DNA from: Hoyosella levis
Lineage (GTDB): Bacteria; Actinomycetota; Actinomycetes; Mycobacteriales; Mycobacteriaceae
Length of the DNA stretch: 64,000 bases
Reading direction: 5' to 3'
Assembly: GCF_026008515.1 (NCBI RefSeq)
Contig: NZ_BQYM01000001.1
Location: forward strand, 372,001 to 436,000
Positions 16,347 through 25,031 of this stretch are shown one piece after another. Under the pieces are notes generated by a model. That model saw nothing but the letters and a program-made list of their open reading frames with translations, made no database searches and was not told where the DNA came from. Numbering within the stretch: the stretch's first letter is position 1; every line of letters begins with the position of its first letter. A program made the position numbers and the translations under genes.

Positions 16347-17432
16347 CTACCGGAGCCCGAGCGTGCCCAGCAGCTCCCGCGCGGCGTCCCGTCCTGCCCG
16401 GTTGGCCCCGATCGTGCTGGCGGATGGTCCGTAGCCCGCCAGATGCACCCGTGGCTGCTCGGCGACCTGGGTCGCTGCCCGGCCCGTCATGACGATGCCA
16501 CCGCCGTGCCCGCGCAGCGCGAGCGGGGCCAGGTGATCGAGCGAGGAACGGAACCCCGTGCACCAGAACAGGATCCCTGCCGCCTGGAATTCACCGTCGG
16601 CCCATCGCACGCCATCGGGCTCTATACGGGCGAACATCGGCCGCCGCGCCAGGACCCCCCGGTCACGAGCAGAACGAACCGCTGGGGTCACTGGCAGGCC
16701 TGTCACCGACACGACCGAGCCGGGCGGCAGCCCTTGGCGCACCCGGTCCTCCACCAGAGCCACCGCGCGCCGCCCCTCTCCGGGATCGAACGGGCCCTCG
16801 CGGAACCGCGGCTCGCTGCGGGTCACCCAGGTGGTGGAGGTGACGCGGGAGACCTCGTCGAGCAGCTGGATGGCAGAGATCCCCCCGCCGATCACCACGG
16901 TGTGCTTGCCGCGGAACTCGTCAGCGGTGGTGTAGTCACGGGTGTGGAGCTGCCGGCCGCGGAAGGCGTCCGCTCCCGGATAGAACGGGATGAATGGCTT
17001 CTCCCACGTACCGGTGGCGTTGATGATGCCCCGCGCCCGCCAGGTGCCCGCGCTGGTCTCGACCTGGAACCGATCATCGTCGTGCGGCCCGCACACCACC
17101 TGCACCGCGACCGGTCGTCGCACGTCCAGGCCGAATTTCTGCTCGTAGGCGGCGTAGTAGCGTGGCACGGCCTCCGCCGCGGTGACCTCCCCGCGCGTGG
17201 TGTCCACGATGTCGGCGAAGGCGAGGCCGGGCAGGTCGCTCACCCCGTTGACGGTGGCGAGGGTGAGCGAGGGCCAGCGATGCTGCCAGGCGCCCCCGGG
17301 CCGATCAGCGGCATCCAGGACCACGAAGCCCTCCCCTGCGCGCAGCCCGAATCGCGCCAGGAAGTGTGCGGCGGACAATCCGGCCTGCCCCGCTCCGATG
17401 ACGACCACATCGACATTGCTGCCCTCCGCCAT
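16347..17432 (-). CDS. FAD/NAD(P)-dependent flavoprotein monooxygenase-like (CzcO/FMO type)
   Basis: 361 residues from the ATG at 17432. FAD-binding GxGxxG motif in VVIGAGQAGLSAAHFL, then GGAWQHRWPSLTLATVNG in place of the flavin monooxygenase fingerprint, the NAD(P) motif VIGGGISAIQLLDEV and an ATG-like NATGTW motif. The pattern is that of flavin-containing oxidoreductases related to Baeyer-Villiger and K+/Cd2+ antiporter-associated CzcO proteins. The upstream in-frame ATG at 17471 would overlap the DUF4190 gene, so the internal one is preferred. Substrate unknown. Confidence 0.85.
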   Translation of the reverse strand: MAEGSNVDVVVIGAGQAGLSAAHFLARFGLRAGEGFVVLDAADRPGGAWQHRWPSLTLATVNGVSDLPGLAFADIVDTTRGEVTAAEAVPRYYAAYEQKFGLDVRRPVAVQVVCGPHDDDRFQVETSAGTWRARGIINATGTWEKPFIPFYPGADAFRGRQLHTRDYTTADEFRGKHTVVIGGGISAIQLLDEVSRVTSTTWVTRSEPRFREGPFDPGEGRRAVALVEDRVRQGLPPGSVVSVTGLPVTPAVRSARDRGVLARRPMFARIEPDGVRWADGEFQAAGILFWCTGFRSSLDHLAPLALRGHGGGIVMTGRAATQVAEQPRVHLAGYGPSASTIGANRAGRDAARELLGTLGLR

Positions 17433-17454
17433 GACCGCCAGCGTATCGGCTCGG

Positions 17455-18084
17455 CTAGTAGCCCGCGGCACTCCCGATGATGCTGAGGCCCACCAGGAGC
17501 ACGAAGATCACCGTGAGCGCGGCTCCGATAGCGATGCCAGCGATTGCGAGCCCGTCGCCGTTCTCCCCGCTCTGCTGGATCTGCTTGCGCGCCACCACGC
17601 CGAGGATGATGCCGATGAACGCGAAGAACCCGCAGCACAGCAGCGAAGCGATCGAGACGATGAGGGACGCGATCGCGAGCCCGTTGGTGCGCTGCGCCAT
17701 CCCGTAGGGCGATCCGGGTCCAGCGGGATAGCCGGGACCCTGCGGGTAGCCAGGGACTTGTGGATAGCCAGGGCCCTGTGGATAGCCGGGATAGTCGCCC
17801 TGGCCCGGTGGCGGCGGGTAGTAACCACCCTGCGCTGGGTCCGGTATCGGATAGCCATGCTCCGGTGGCGGGCCGTAGGGGTCATGCGCTGGACCGGTCG
17901 CGCCAAATGGGCCCTGGGGGGCGCCGCCGAGCGGCGGATACGTGTAGCCGCTGTTGTCACCCCACTGGTCTCCCCGTGCGCCATGGTGGCCCGAGCCGGG
18001 GTAGGGCGGCGGGCCGGGCGGTGGCGGCCAGCTCGCGCCCTCATCGGAGCGGTCACGGTCCTGGGGGTCCTGCGGTGTGGTCAC
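17455..18084 (-). CDS. DUF4190 membrane protein with Pro/Gly/Tyr-rich N-terminus
   Basis: 209 residues. The first ~125 residues are low-complexity and proline-rich, with repeats of the type GYPQGPGYPQVPG. The C-terminus holds two hydrophobic helices (NGLAIASLIVSIASLLCCGFFA... and AGIAIGAALTVIFVLLVGLSI) around ARKQIQQSGENGDGLA, the DUF4190 signature. Function unknown; the disordered arm is typical of actinobacterial envelope proteins. GTG at 18084 is the likely start; a longer frame lacks support. It diverges from the META lipoprotein gene. Confidence 0.85.
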   Translation of the reverse strand: MTTPQDPQDRDRSDEGASWPPPPGPPPYPGSGHHGARGDQWGDNSGYTYPPLGGAPQGPFGATGPAHDPYGPPPEHGYPIPDPAQGGYYPPPPGQGDYPGYPQGPGYPQVPGYPQGPGYPAGPGSPYGMAQRTNGLAIASLIVSIASLLCCGFFAFIGIILGVVARKQIQQSGENGDGLAIAGIAIGAALTVIFVLLVGLSIIGSAAGY

Positions 18085-18188
18085 CCTCCGAATGTAGACG
18101 ATCGACCAGCGCTCCCTCGCCCGGCAGCGATGACTATCACCTTCTGGTAGAACGGCAAGGTACATATACGACGGACGGGGATGGACGT

Positions 18189-18986
18189 GTGAGATCAGTG
18201 TCGAAGCGCATGATTGGCGTGCTCGCGTCCTGCGGTGTCCTCGCGGGCATGGCGGTGTCGTGCGGCAGCAGCGACGAGGAGGAGCCAGTGGCGGGTCTCG
18301 AGGGGCGCGAGTTCATCTCCAGCTCGGTCGAGGGCACGCCGATACCCGGTGGTGGTCCCCTCCGGGTCGAGTTCGGCGAGGACAGCACGCTCAATGCCAC
18401 CGCGGGCTGCAACACCGCCTTCGGGGGCGTCGACCTCTCCGACGGGCGGATCCGGACCGAGCAGCTCGCGATGACACTGATCGGCTGCTCGGAGGAGACC
18501 GCCGGGGCCGACGAATGGCTCAACAGCTTGCTCGCCAGCGAGCCCGAATGGCAGCTCGACGGCGAGGAGCTGGTATTGCGAACGGAGGAGACCACCGTGA
18601 CCCTGGTGGACCGCGTGGTCGCCGAGCCGGACCAGCCGCTGGTGGGCACCACATGGGAACTGCGAGCGCTGATCTCGGAGGATGCGGTCACCTCTGGCGC
18701 TTTCATCGCCGAGTCCGGCGCGAGCCTGCGCATCGACGAGGAAGGGCGGGTGACCGGCTCGGCCGGCTGCAACGGCATCATGGGATCAGCTCGGGTGGAT
18801 GGCTCCACGGTGGAGTTCACCCCGCTGGCGACAACTCGGAGGGCGTGCTCCGAGGAAAAGACCGAGGTAGAGAGCGCGGTGCTCGCCGTCCTGTCCGCGG
18901 GCACGGTAGAGGCGACCATCGAGGCCGATCGGTTGACGGTGATGGGCGAGTCCGGCAACGGGCTCGAGTACGTCGCGCGGCAGTAG
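18189..18986 (+). CDS. Lipoprotein with two META (HslJ-like) domains
   Basis: 265 residues. The N-terminus (basic start, hydrophobic core, AVSC) is a lipoprotein signal, so the protein is probably anchored to the outer face of the membrane. Two META repeats follow: the first holds FGEDSTLNATAGCNTAFGG and LAMTLIGCSEE, the second IDEEGRVTGSAGCNGIMGS and LATTRRACSEE, each with the GCN and the later conserved cysteine, which may form a disulphide. E. coli HslJ of this fold affects novobiocin resistance; the role here is unknown. GTG at 18189 is the best start. Confidence 0.87.
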   Translation: MRSVSKRMIGVLASCGVLAGMAVSCGSSDEEEPVAGLEGREFISSSVEGTPIPGGGPLRVEFGEDSTLNATAGCNTAFGGVDLSDGRIRTEQLAMTLIGCSEETAGADEWLNSLLASEPEWQLDGEELVLRTEETTVTLVDRVVAEPDQPLVGTTWELRALISEDAVTSGAFIAESGASLRIDEEGRVTGSAGCNGIMGSARVDGSTVEFTPLATTRRACSEEKTEVESAVLAVLSAGTVEATIEADRLTVMGESGNGLEYVARQ

Positions 18987-19003
18987 CGCTTCGCGAGCGA
19001 CGC

Positions 19004-19036
19004 GTGCTGGCCCCCGCTTGAAGCGAGGGCCAGCAC
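19004..19036. terminator. Bidirectional terminator
   Basis: GTGCTGGCCC pairs with GGGCCAGCAC, with an inner CGCTT/AAGCG stem. It serves the META lipoprotein gene from the left and the 22-codon ORF on the opposite strand from the right. Confidence 0.75.
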
Positions 19037-19063
19037 TATGTCCAGGTGTTCAGCGCGCAGGGA

Positions 19064-19132
19064 TCACAGTCCGCCGAGGAGCAGGTGGAGGAGATCGCCG
19101 ACGATCGTTACGAGACCAGCAACAAGACCCAT
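19064..19132 (-). CDS. Candidate 22-residue hydrophobic peptide
   Basis: ATG-to-TGA ORF of 22 codons preceded by AAAGGA at an ideal distance and followed 27 bp later by a strong hairpin. The peptide begins MGLVAGLVTIVG and ends LLLGGL; apart from one Asp and one His it is entirely aliphatic, so it would be a single membrane-inserting or amphipathic helix. It could be a type I toxin-like peptide, a leader peptide or a small membrane-protein regulator. No relative is known to me; the call rests on signals around the ORF, not on homology. Confidence 0.45.
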   Translation of the reverse strand: MGLVAGLVTIVGDLLHLLLGGL

Positions 19133-19410
19133 GATGGTGTCCTTTCGATTGGTTGTCGTGAACCATCCCCGGAGGGACAGCACCCAAGCTATTCACGCCC
19201 TGTTTCGAGAGATGGCTCCTCGCATTGCTAGGGGGTGACAGTCCTGCCGCTGCGGGACCGGATCCGCAAGATCGGCGTCACGTTCGGCTTCCGATTTGTT
19301 CTGCTTGCCCGGTTTCGCGCCCGGATTGCCTGGTGCTTGTGAACACGCTGAAACAGCCGTGACGGCTGAGCCACAGCGCTGGCAGTACCCCGGGCGGCCG
19401 CAGTGCTGGC
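19133..19410. other. Intergenic stretch without a recognised gene
   Basis: No reading frame with a credible start is seen on either strand. It presumably contains the promoter of the 22-codon ORF at its left end and leads into repeat copy B on the right. Confidence 0.5.
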
Positions 19411-19478
19411 AAAAGCACGGGAAGCCGTCAAACGCGATAGAAGCGCACCAGGGATTTCCGCGGTTTCTATCGCGTTTG
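19411..19478 (-). repeat. Dispersed ~70-bp palindromic repeat, copy B
   Basis: Reverse-oriented copy: the GCAAAAGCACGGGAA tail, then TCAAACGCGATAGAA, a variable centre, and a GGTTTCTATCGCGTTTG arm. By hand alignment it differs from copy A at 9 of 70 positions, mostly in the loop. It lies between the convergent META lipoprotein and response-regulator genes. Confidence 0.85.
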
Positions 19479-19559
19479 CAGCGCCAGCAGCGCATCCCGA
19501 GGACCAGCCGCGCAGCCCGCAGCACCAGTGGCGCGCCCCGAGCCACCAACGCCCGCCCG

Positions 19560-20165
19560 CTACAACCAGCCGTTGTGCTGCGCGATCCGGGCTGCCTCGG
19601 CACGCGTGGCCGCCCCGGTCTTCCCGATGGCCGCGGAGAGGTGGTTGCGGACCGTGCCCTCGCTGAGGTGGACGCGGCGAGCGATCACGGAGACGACGGC
19701 GCCGTCGAGGGCAAGGCGCAGCACCTCTTGCTCGCGCGGGGAGAGCGGGTTGTTGCCGGTGACCAGCGATTCCGCAGCTAGGGCTGGATCGACGACGCGC
19801 ACGCCCGCGTGGACGCGCCGCACGGCTTCGGCGAGCTCGCGGGCGGGGGTGTCCTTGACCACGAAGCCATGTGCCCCGGCGTCAAGGGCACGACGCACGT
19901 AGCCACCGCGCCCGAACGTGGTGACGATCAGCACGCGGGAGGCGGGGCACTCGGCGCGCAGGCGCACTGTGGTGGCGATCCCGTCGAGGCCGGGCATCTC
20001 GATGTCGAGCAGGCACACATCTGGCTGGTGCTCGCGCGCGGCCGCGAGGGCTTCCGCGCCATTTCCCGCCTCGGCGATGATAGTGATGTCGGGCTCGAGG
20101 TCGAGCAGGGCGGCGAGAGCACCGCGAACGAGGGCCTGGTCATCGGCGAGCAGCACGCGGATCAT
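19560..20165 (-). CDS. NarL/LuxR-type response regulator
   Basis: 201 residues: receiver domain with the acidic pair at D8-D9, phosphoacceptor D54 (CLLDIEMPG), T82 and K103 (VVKDTP), then a LuxR-type helix-turn-helix from about 139 (NPLSPREQEVLRLALDG...LSEGTVRNHLSAAIGK). It is the last gene of an ABC ATPase-permease-kinase-regulator operon, overlapping the kinase stop by 4 bp, so the partner is certain. DesR- and LiaR-like systems with this layout respond to membrane state or drugs and control the adjacent ABC exporter. Confidence 0.95.
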   Translation of the reverse strand: MIRVLLADDQALVRGALAALLDLEPDITIIAEAGNGAEALAAAREHQPDVCLLDIEMPGLDGIATTVRLRAECPASRVLIVTTFGRGGYVRRALDAGAHGFVVKDTPARELAEAVRRVHAGVRVVDPALAAESLVTGNNPLSPREQEVLRLALDGAVVSVIARRVHLSEGTVRNHLSAAIGKTGAATRAEAARIAQHNGWL

Positions 20166-21262
20166 GGGATCTCTACCTCCAGCACGAATTCCCCGGTGGC
20201 TGTCGTGCCGGCCGCGATGCGTCCCCCTGCGGCGGTGGCTCGCTCCTCGAGCCCGCGAAGGCCGTTGCCGAGGCGGACGGTGCCCACTGGCCCAGCGGCG
20301 GCGCCGTCGTTGGTGATGCGCAGGCTGCGCTGCTCGATGTGGATGCAGCAGGCGCGAGCGTCGCTGTGCCGGATGATGTTGGTCGTTCCTTCTCGCACTG
20401 CGCAGGCGAATACCTCGGCGATGTCGGCGCGGTCGGGGCTGGCGGCCATCTCGGTCTGCCAGTCGATTCCTGCGGCGTCGAGTGCTTGCTCGGCGGAGCT
20501 CAGGGCCTCGGGCAGGCCGCGTGTTCGCAGTCCGCTGACCGCGGCGCGCACTTCAGCGAGGGCGGTGCGGGACAGCTCGTGGACGGCGTCGATCTCGGAG
20601 CGGGCGCGATTGGTATCGGCATCGATGAGGCGGGAGGCGAGCTCTGCCTTGACGGCGATGACGGTGAGGCCGTGGCCGAGGATGTCATGGACCTCGCGGG
20701 CAATGCGGTCGCGCTCGCCGAGGCGGGCCACTTCGCGCTCGAGGTGGCGCCGGTGGTCCTCGGCGAGCAGCAGGGTGCGCCACATCAGGGAGATCACGAC
20801 GGCGGGCGCGGTGAAGAGCAGGATCTCCCAGTACGCCCCGGCGGGCGTGCCATCGATGAGTACTGGCGTCCAGATGATCGTGGCGGCAGTGATCGCGATG
20901 AGCGCGAGGGACCGTGCTAGCGGCCAGGCGAAGATGACGTAGCAGGTGACGAAGGGAAGCATCGCCAGCGCCGCCCCGATTCCGGCGATTGCCGCGACGG
21001 CCACGATGATGGCGATCAGCGCCGCGACGAGGATGTTGATGCGGGCACTGTCCTCCGCGATGTCCCGGAGCAGGAACAGGCCAGCCGTGTAGAGGATGGC
21101 GTAGGCGGCGAGGAGCGCCAGGGCTGCCGCGCGCGCGGAGAGAGAAGTGTTGTCCTCGACGATGAGCATGGCGGGGAAAACGAGGAACACCAGCCACGCC
21201 GCGCCAAAGATCCAGCCGTTGTCGCTGGGCTCCTCGCGGCCAGGCTCGATGGTGCTGCTCAC
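20162..21262 (-). CDS. Sensor histidine kinase, HisKA_3 family
   Basis: 366 residues. Five to six transmembrane helices fill residues 17-165. The dimerisation helix contains the phosphorylated H192 in AREVHDILGHGL, followed by a short HATPase_c domain with a FACAVREGTTNIIRHSDA N-box and GNGLRGLEER G-box. The GTG start overlaps the permease stop (GTGA), so the much longer open frame running upstream is only a shadow of the permease gene. With almost no extracytoplasmic loop it is likely an intramembrane sensor of lipid or envelope state. Confidence 0.92.
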   Translation of the reverse strand: MSSTIEPGREEPSDNGWIFGAAWLVFLVFPAMLIVEDNTSLSARAAALALLAAYAILYTAGLFLLRDIAEDSARINILVAALIAIIVAVAAIAGIGAALAMLPFVTCYVIFAWPLARSLALIAITAATIIWTPVLIDGTPAGAYWEILLFTAPAVVISLMWRTLLLAEDHRRHLEREVARLGERDRIAREVHDILGHGLTVIAVKAELASRLIDADTNRARSEIDAVHELSRTALAEVRAAVSGLRTRGLPEALSSAEQALDAAGIDWQTEMAASPDRADIAEVFACAVREGTTNIIRHSDARACCIHIEQRSLRITNDGAAAGPVGTVRLGNGLRGLEERATAAGGRIAAGTTATGEFVLEVEIP

Positions 21263-22005
21263 TGCCGCTGCCGCCCGCGGCGGGAGAGCAGCGCTGCCGC
21301 GGCGCCGAGGATGATCGTCCAGGCGACGATGTTGGCGATGGGGATCCACAGGGGCTCTCCTGCTGCGGTCGAGTACGCGCCCTCGGTCTGCGGGTAGCGG
21401 GCTAGCGCAACCATGCCATACATGGGGGTGAGCTTGCCGATGGCCAGCATGGTTCCGCTGAGCGGGATGAACACGTTGCCGAGGAAGGCTAGGATGACGA
21501 GCGCTCCACCGGCGGCGGAGAGCGCGGCCTCGGTGCGGAACGCGAATCCGACGGCGAGGCCGAAAAGCGCGAAGATGACCGACCCGGCCCAGATGGCGGC
21601 GGCGGAGAGCACCCATACCCGCGCGGTCGCCTCGGCGCCGGTGAGGGCTCCGGTGGCGTAGACGACCCCGATGGGCATCAGCGCGACGACCATGGCGACG
21701 ACGGCCTTGGTGGTGATGAATCCCTGGGTGCTCATCGGGGTCAGCGCGAGCTGCCGGCCCCATCCCTGGAATTGCTCGACGGCCACGGAACCGCCGATGG
21801 TCATCGTGGCAACGGCAGCGCCGTAGGCGGCCATCGACGTCATGATCGCGGCGGCGACGTTGCCATTCCCGGCCGTCTCCGAGCCGTACTCCTGCATGGC
21901 GCCGAACACGAGGTAGAAGATGCCAGGCAGCAGCGCGATGAAGAAGACATTGGGGACGTTGCGGATCGTGCGCAGCAGCTCGATGCGGGCGTAGGTGATG
22001 CTCAT
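21259..22005 (-). CDS. ABC-2 type exporter permease
   Basis: 248 residues with six predicted transmembrane helices, beginning with the amphipathic YARIELLRTIRN segment common in drug/lipid ABC-2 permeases. It overlaps the ATPase gene upstream and the kinase gene downstream by 4 bp each. Together with the ATPase it forms an exporter of the DrrAB/NatAB class; the exported compound is unknown, although coupling to a membrane-embedded kinase points to an antimicrobial or lipid. Confidence 0.9.
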   Translation of the reverse strand: MSITYARIELLRTIRNVPNVFFIALLPGIFYLVFGAMQEYGSETAGNGNVAAAIMTSMAAYGAAVATMTIGGSVAVEQFQGWGRQLALTPMSTQGFITTKAVVAMVVALMPIGVVYATGALTGAEATARVWVLSAAAIWAGSVIFALFGLAVGFAFRTEAALSAAGGALVILAFLGNVFIPLSGTMLAIGKLTPMYGMVALARYPQTEGAYSTAAGEPLWIPIANIVAWTIILGAAAALLSRRGRQRQ

Positions 22006-22931
22006 GGCATGGTTTCCTCACGGGTCGAGGTGAGCGCGACGAAGGCGGCCTCGAGGCTCGCGCTGGTGATCTCGAGATCGGTGGCGCTGGTGTGGTTCAG
22101 CAGCAAGCGGGCGATGTCGTCGGATTCGGTGGTGGTGATGCTGACCCTGTCGCCATGCAGGTCGATTCCGCGCACGCCCGGCTGGTCGGCGAGCAGCGCG
22201 CGGATGCCTGGCGCGTCGCGCGGGGCAAGGCGCGCGGTGACGGTACGCCCCATTGTTGTGGCGCGGATCTGCTCGGTGGGGCCGTCGGCGATGACGAGTC
22301 CCTCGGCGATCAGGACTACGCGATCGGCGAAGTCGTCAGCTTCCTCGAGGTAGTGGGTAGCGAACAGGATGGTGCGGCCCCGCGCAGCCTCGGCGCGCAT
22401 CGCGTCCCAGAATCCGCGGCGCGCGGTGACGTCCATGCCGGTGGTGGGTTCGTCGAGGACGAGGATGTCGGGGTCCGGCAGCAGCGCGAGCGCGAACTTG
22501 AGGCGTTGCTGCTGCCCGCCCGAGCAGAGCCCGACCCGGCGATCGGCGATCTCGGCGATGCCAGCTCGCTGTAGCGCTTCGTTGACGGGGAGGGCCCCGG
22601 GGGTGACGGAACGGATAATCGTCGCGGTCTCGGCGACGGTGAGGTCAGCGAGAAGTCCACCGGTCTGCAGCAGCGCGGAGAGCCTTCCGCCGCGCACGGC
22701 GTCGCGGGGACTGGTGCCGAGCACCTCGATGGTGCCACTCGTGGGCGCTGCGAGCCCGAGGATCATGTCGAGGGTCGTGGTCTTCCCGGCGCCGTTGGGC
22801 CCGAGCAACGCCACGATCTCGCCGGTGGAGATGCGCAGGTCGATGCCGCGGACGGCGTGCACGGGCGTGGCGCCGCGAAGGTGGAACTGCTTGGTGACGC
22901 CGGCGAGGCTGACGGCGGTGTGCTGGTCCAT
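22002..22931 (-). CDS. ABC transporter ATP-binding protein (CcmA/DrrA class)
   Basis: 309 residues: Walker A GPNGAGKTT (44-52), Q-loop LLQTGGL, signature CSGGQQQRLKFAL, Walker B ILVLDEPTTG and the switch histidine in ATHYLEEAD; a ~90-residue C-terminal domain follows, as in DrrA. First gene of the four-gene exporter/two-component operon. A 14-bp palindrome 60 bp upstream is a candidate site for the cognate response regulator. Confidence 0.94.
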   Translation of the reverse strand: MDQHTAVSLAGVTKQFHLRGATPVHAVRGIDLRISTGEIVALLGPNGAGKTTTLDMILGLAAPTSGTIEVLGTSPRDAVRGGRLSALLQTGGLLADLTVAETATIIRSVTPGALPVNEALQRAGIAEIADRRVGLCSGGQQQRLKFALALLPDPDILVLDEPTTGMDVTARRGFWDAMRAEAARGRTILFATHYLEEADDFADRVVLIAEGLVIADGPTEQIRATTMGRTVTARLAPRDAPGIRALLADQPGVRGIDLHGDRVSITTTESDDIARLLLNHTSATDLEITSASLEAAFVALTSTREETMP

Positions 22932-22989
22932 GCATTCATCGTGGCTCGTGCCGGAGGCACTCGCCTCGTCCGGTTGTCATGGATCGGCG

Positions 22990-23003
22990 ATGACACGTGT
23001 CAT
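22990..23003. promoter_or_regulatory. Palindrome upstream of the ABC/two-component operon
   Basis: ATGACACGTGTCAT is a perfect 14-bp palindrome, with additional TGTCAT (22976-22981) and TGACAT (23021-23026) half-sites on either side at similar spacing. Likely a regulator-binding array for the operon on the left, the lipoprotein gene on the right, or both. Confidence 0.5.
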
Positions 23004-23091
23004 GGATTGACCGGCTGGGGTGACATGCGCCACTGCACGAGCGGGTAGCATCACGCGCAAGTTGTCCGTGCGTGGAGAAGGCTGAGGTCGT

Positions 23092-24015
23092 GTGGTGAGA
23101 TCTACCGCTTCGAGGTGGCCATCGCGGAGAGCGGCGACGCTGCTGCTGGCATCCGTTGTCGTGCTCGCGGGTTGCGGCGGGGGCGAGGAGCCCGACGACC
23201 CGGCTGCCTCCCCAGGCGGGGCGACGAGCACCGGGCCCGCCACGAGCGCGCCCCAGGACGATACCGCTGGCCCGCCACCGATCACGGTGTCCGCGGGCGG
23301 TTCTGAGCATGTGCTCGAGCCGTGGTCATACTGCTGGGATGGCACCTGCGTGGATGGCGCCCCGCCGGTCGAGCCATTGGCGCTGGGCACGGCCGAGGAC
23401 GTCCGGATCTCCTTCCCCGAGGAGGATGCGACGTTCATCGCGCGGATGCGCTCGGCCGGCAGCGGGGAGTGCGCGCGCACGTTCGAATCGACCTTGTCGC
23501 GCGACGATGATGACCTCTTCGTGCTGGAGCCGATGGGAATCGCTGGCGAGTACGAGGTGCTGCTGGCGGTCCGCGGCCAAAGCGGCGATGCAGCGGTCTC
23601 GTTCACCTGGACCACGCCGAGCGATGGAACGATCACCGACCCCGAGGCCACGCTCGCCATTGCCTCGCCGTTCGTTCCGCTCAGCGAGGCACGGCCGGAC
23701 ATGTCGGTGTCGAACCTCGGCACGGATCCGGGCAATGCGGCGGTGACCGTCGAGATCGTTGCTGCTGATGGCTCGTCGCAGTCGATCAGCAGCGATGCCG
23801 CCGCGATCGGTTGCCCGGAGGGCAGTGTGCGGTTCTTCGGCACTGGCGAGGAGATGTCCTTGACGGAGGCTCCGGGCCCCTATGAGTACCGTGTGACGCT
23901 GCAGCTCGATGATGCCGTGCACGAGGCAGTCGCGACGTGGCCGCCGCCGGAGGGGGATGGCTCCGCGCCGTATGTGTCCCTGGACTTCGAGCCGCCGCTG
24001 CCGGGGCTCGGCTAG
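23092..24015 (+). CDS. Secreted lipoprotein of unknown function
   Basis: 307 residues. A basic N-terminus, hydrophobic stretch and LAGC lipobox mark a lipoprotein, followed by a disordered Pro/Ser/Thr/Gly linker (about 30-65). The folded part has Cys pairs (YCWDGTC) and the FPEEDATFIARM segment; no family is recognised. GTG at 23092 or 23095 is the start. It diverges from the ABC exporter operon and shares its promoter region, so it may belong to the same envelope-stress response. Confidence 0.72.
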   Translation: MVRSTASRWPSRRAATLLLASVVVLAGCGGGEEPDDPAASPGGATSTGPATSAPQDDTAGPPPITVSAGGSEHVLEPWSYCWDGTCVDGAPPVEPLALGTAEDVRISFPEEDATFIARMRSAGSGECARTFESTLSRDDDDLFVLEPMGIAGEYEVLLAVRGQSGDAAVSFTWTTPSDGTITDPEATLAIASPFVPLSEARPDMSVSNLGTDPGNAAVTVEIVAADGSSQSISSDAAAIGCPEGSVRFFGTGEEMSLTEAPGPYEYRVTLQLDDAVHEAVATWPPPEGDGSAPYVSLDFEPPLPGLG

Positions 24016-24020
24016 GCGCG

Positions 24021-24302
24021 CTACCGGGCGCTGGCTGCCGGGTCCGCAGCGGGGCTCACGGGCATGCCGATCCCGAGCAGCGCCATCATGCCCCAGCCGA
24101 AGGCTCCGCTGCCGAGCGATCCCAGGACGGCCTCGTCGGGGGCGTGACCGCTGATGAGGCGGATGCCGATGATCGCGACGAGGGAGCCCATCGCGTAGGG
24201 CGCCGAGCCGATTACTCGGTCGAGGACGGGTTTCACGGCTTCTATGGTGCTGGTCTTGCGACGATCGCACAATCCGTGTGCTGTGATTGTGGCGTGTTCC
24301 AC
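24021..24302 (-). CDS. Small putative membrane protein
   Basis: Up to 93 residues, with two hydrophobic helices (AMGSLVAIIGIRLISG and GAFGWGMMALLGIGM). The start is uncertain: ATG at 24302 gives the long form, while a GTG in IEAVKP or the ATG in YAMGSL would shorten it. No family is recognised. It is convergent with the lipoprotein gene, the stops 6 bp apart, which supports it as a real gene. Confidence 0.5.
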   Translation of the reverse strand: MEHATITAHGLCDRRKTSTIEAVKPVLDRVIGSAPYAMGSLVAIIGIRLISGHAPDEAVLGSLGSGAFGWGMMALLGIGMPVSPAADPAASAR

Positions 24303-24404
24303 CCATCCGGGCAGCCGTCGCCTACGGATTGCTAACGCAGTGTCACTTCAATCGTGCCGTGGTGCTGCGCAGTCCCGGCACGCACCGAGCCATCAGGAGC
24401 CACC

Positions 24405-25031
24405 ATGAGCCCTTCGCTTTCACGTCCGGTCCTCCCCGCGCTGGCCGCCGCAGGCATCCTTGCTGCGGGCATCGTCACGACGAGCGCGGCCGCTTCCTCT
24501 GCCGCACCGGGCTCGATGATGCCCGCTCCGCTGCCATCGATCTCCTCGCTCGATGTGGAGCGCTACGCGGGCACCTGGCAGCAGGTGGCCGCCGTGCCGC
24601 AGCCGTTCAACCTCGAGTGCGCTCGCGATACCAGCGCCACCTATGCGGTGATAGCGCCCGGCACCATCTCGGTGCGCAATGACTGCACCACGTGGTCGGG
24701 CGGTCGCTCGGGCATCGACGGGAAAGCAACCGTGACAGATCCTTCGACCAACGCATCATTGCAGGTCACGTTTGGGTCGGTGCCGTTCTCCCCGCCCGAG
24801 GGCGTACCGAACTACGTCGTCACCTACATCGACGAGGGCTACGAGACCGCCATCGTCGGCGATCCGGCCCGCACCTCTGGCTTCGTGCTCTCCCGATCAG
24901 GCACGCTGACCGGCGAGCAGTGGCAGCGGGTCCAGGATGTCATCACGGATCGAGGCTGGAACCCGTGCTTCTTCCTGACCTCGCCGGTGACCGGCGGGCT
25001 GGAGACTATCCAGCCGCTGTGCACGCTATAA
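24405..25031 (+). CDS. Exported lipocalin family protein (Blc-like)
   Basis: 208 residues. A signal peptide (about 1-33, ending SAAASSAAP) indicates export. The lipocalin signature is DVERYAGTWQQVA (about 50-62, GxW), followed by the barrel strands and the characteristic late R-containing helix EQWQRVQDVI. Two cysteines near both ends could form a disulphide. Lipocalins of this type carry hydrophobic ligands. CAGGAG precedes the ATG. The 3' end shows a tandem 14-bp duplication around the stop codon. Confidence 0.88.
   Translation: MSPSLSRPVLPALAAAGILAAGIVTTSAAASSAAPGSMMPAPLPSISSLDVERYAGTWQQVAAVPQPFNLECARDTSATYAVIAPGTISVRNDCTTWSGGRSGIDGKATVTDPSTNASLQVTFGSVPFSPPEGVPNYVVTYIDEGYETAIVGDPARTSGFVLSRSGTLTGEQWQRVQDVITDRGWNPCFFLTSPVTGGLETIQPLCTL

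Noticed and set aside
15624-17480. 618-codon open frame on the + strand
   Set aside because: Opposite to the crotonase and flavoprotein genes, which have clear motifs.
21263-22021. N-terminal extension of the histidine kinase frame
   Set aside because: Overlaps the ABC permease gene entirely; the real kinase start is the GTG at 21262 overlapping the permease stop.
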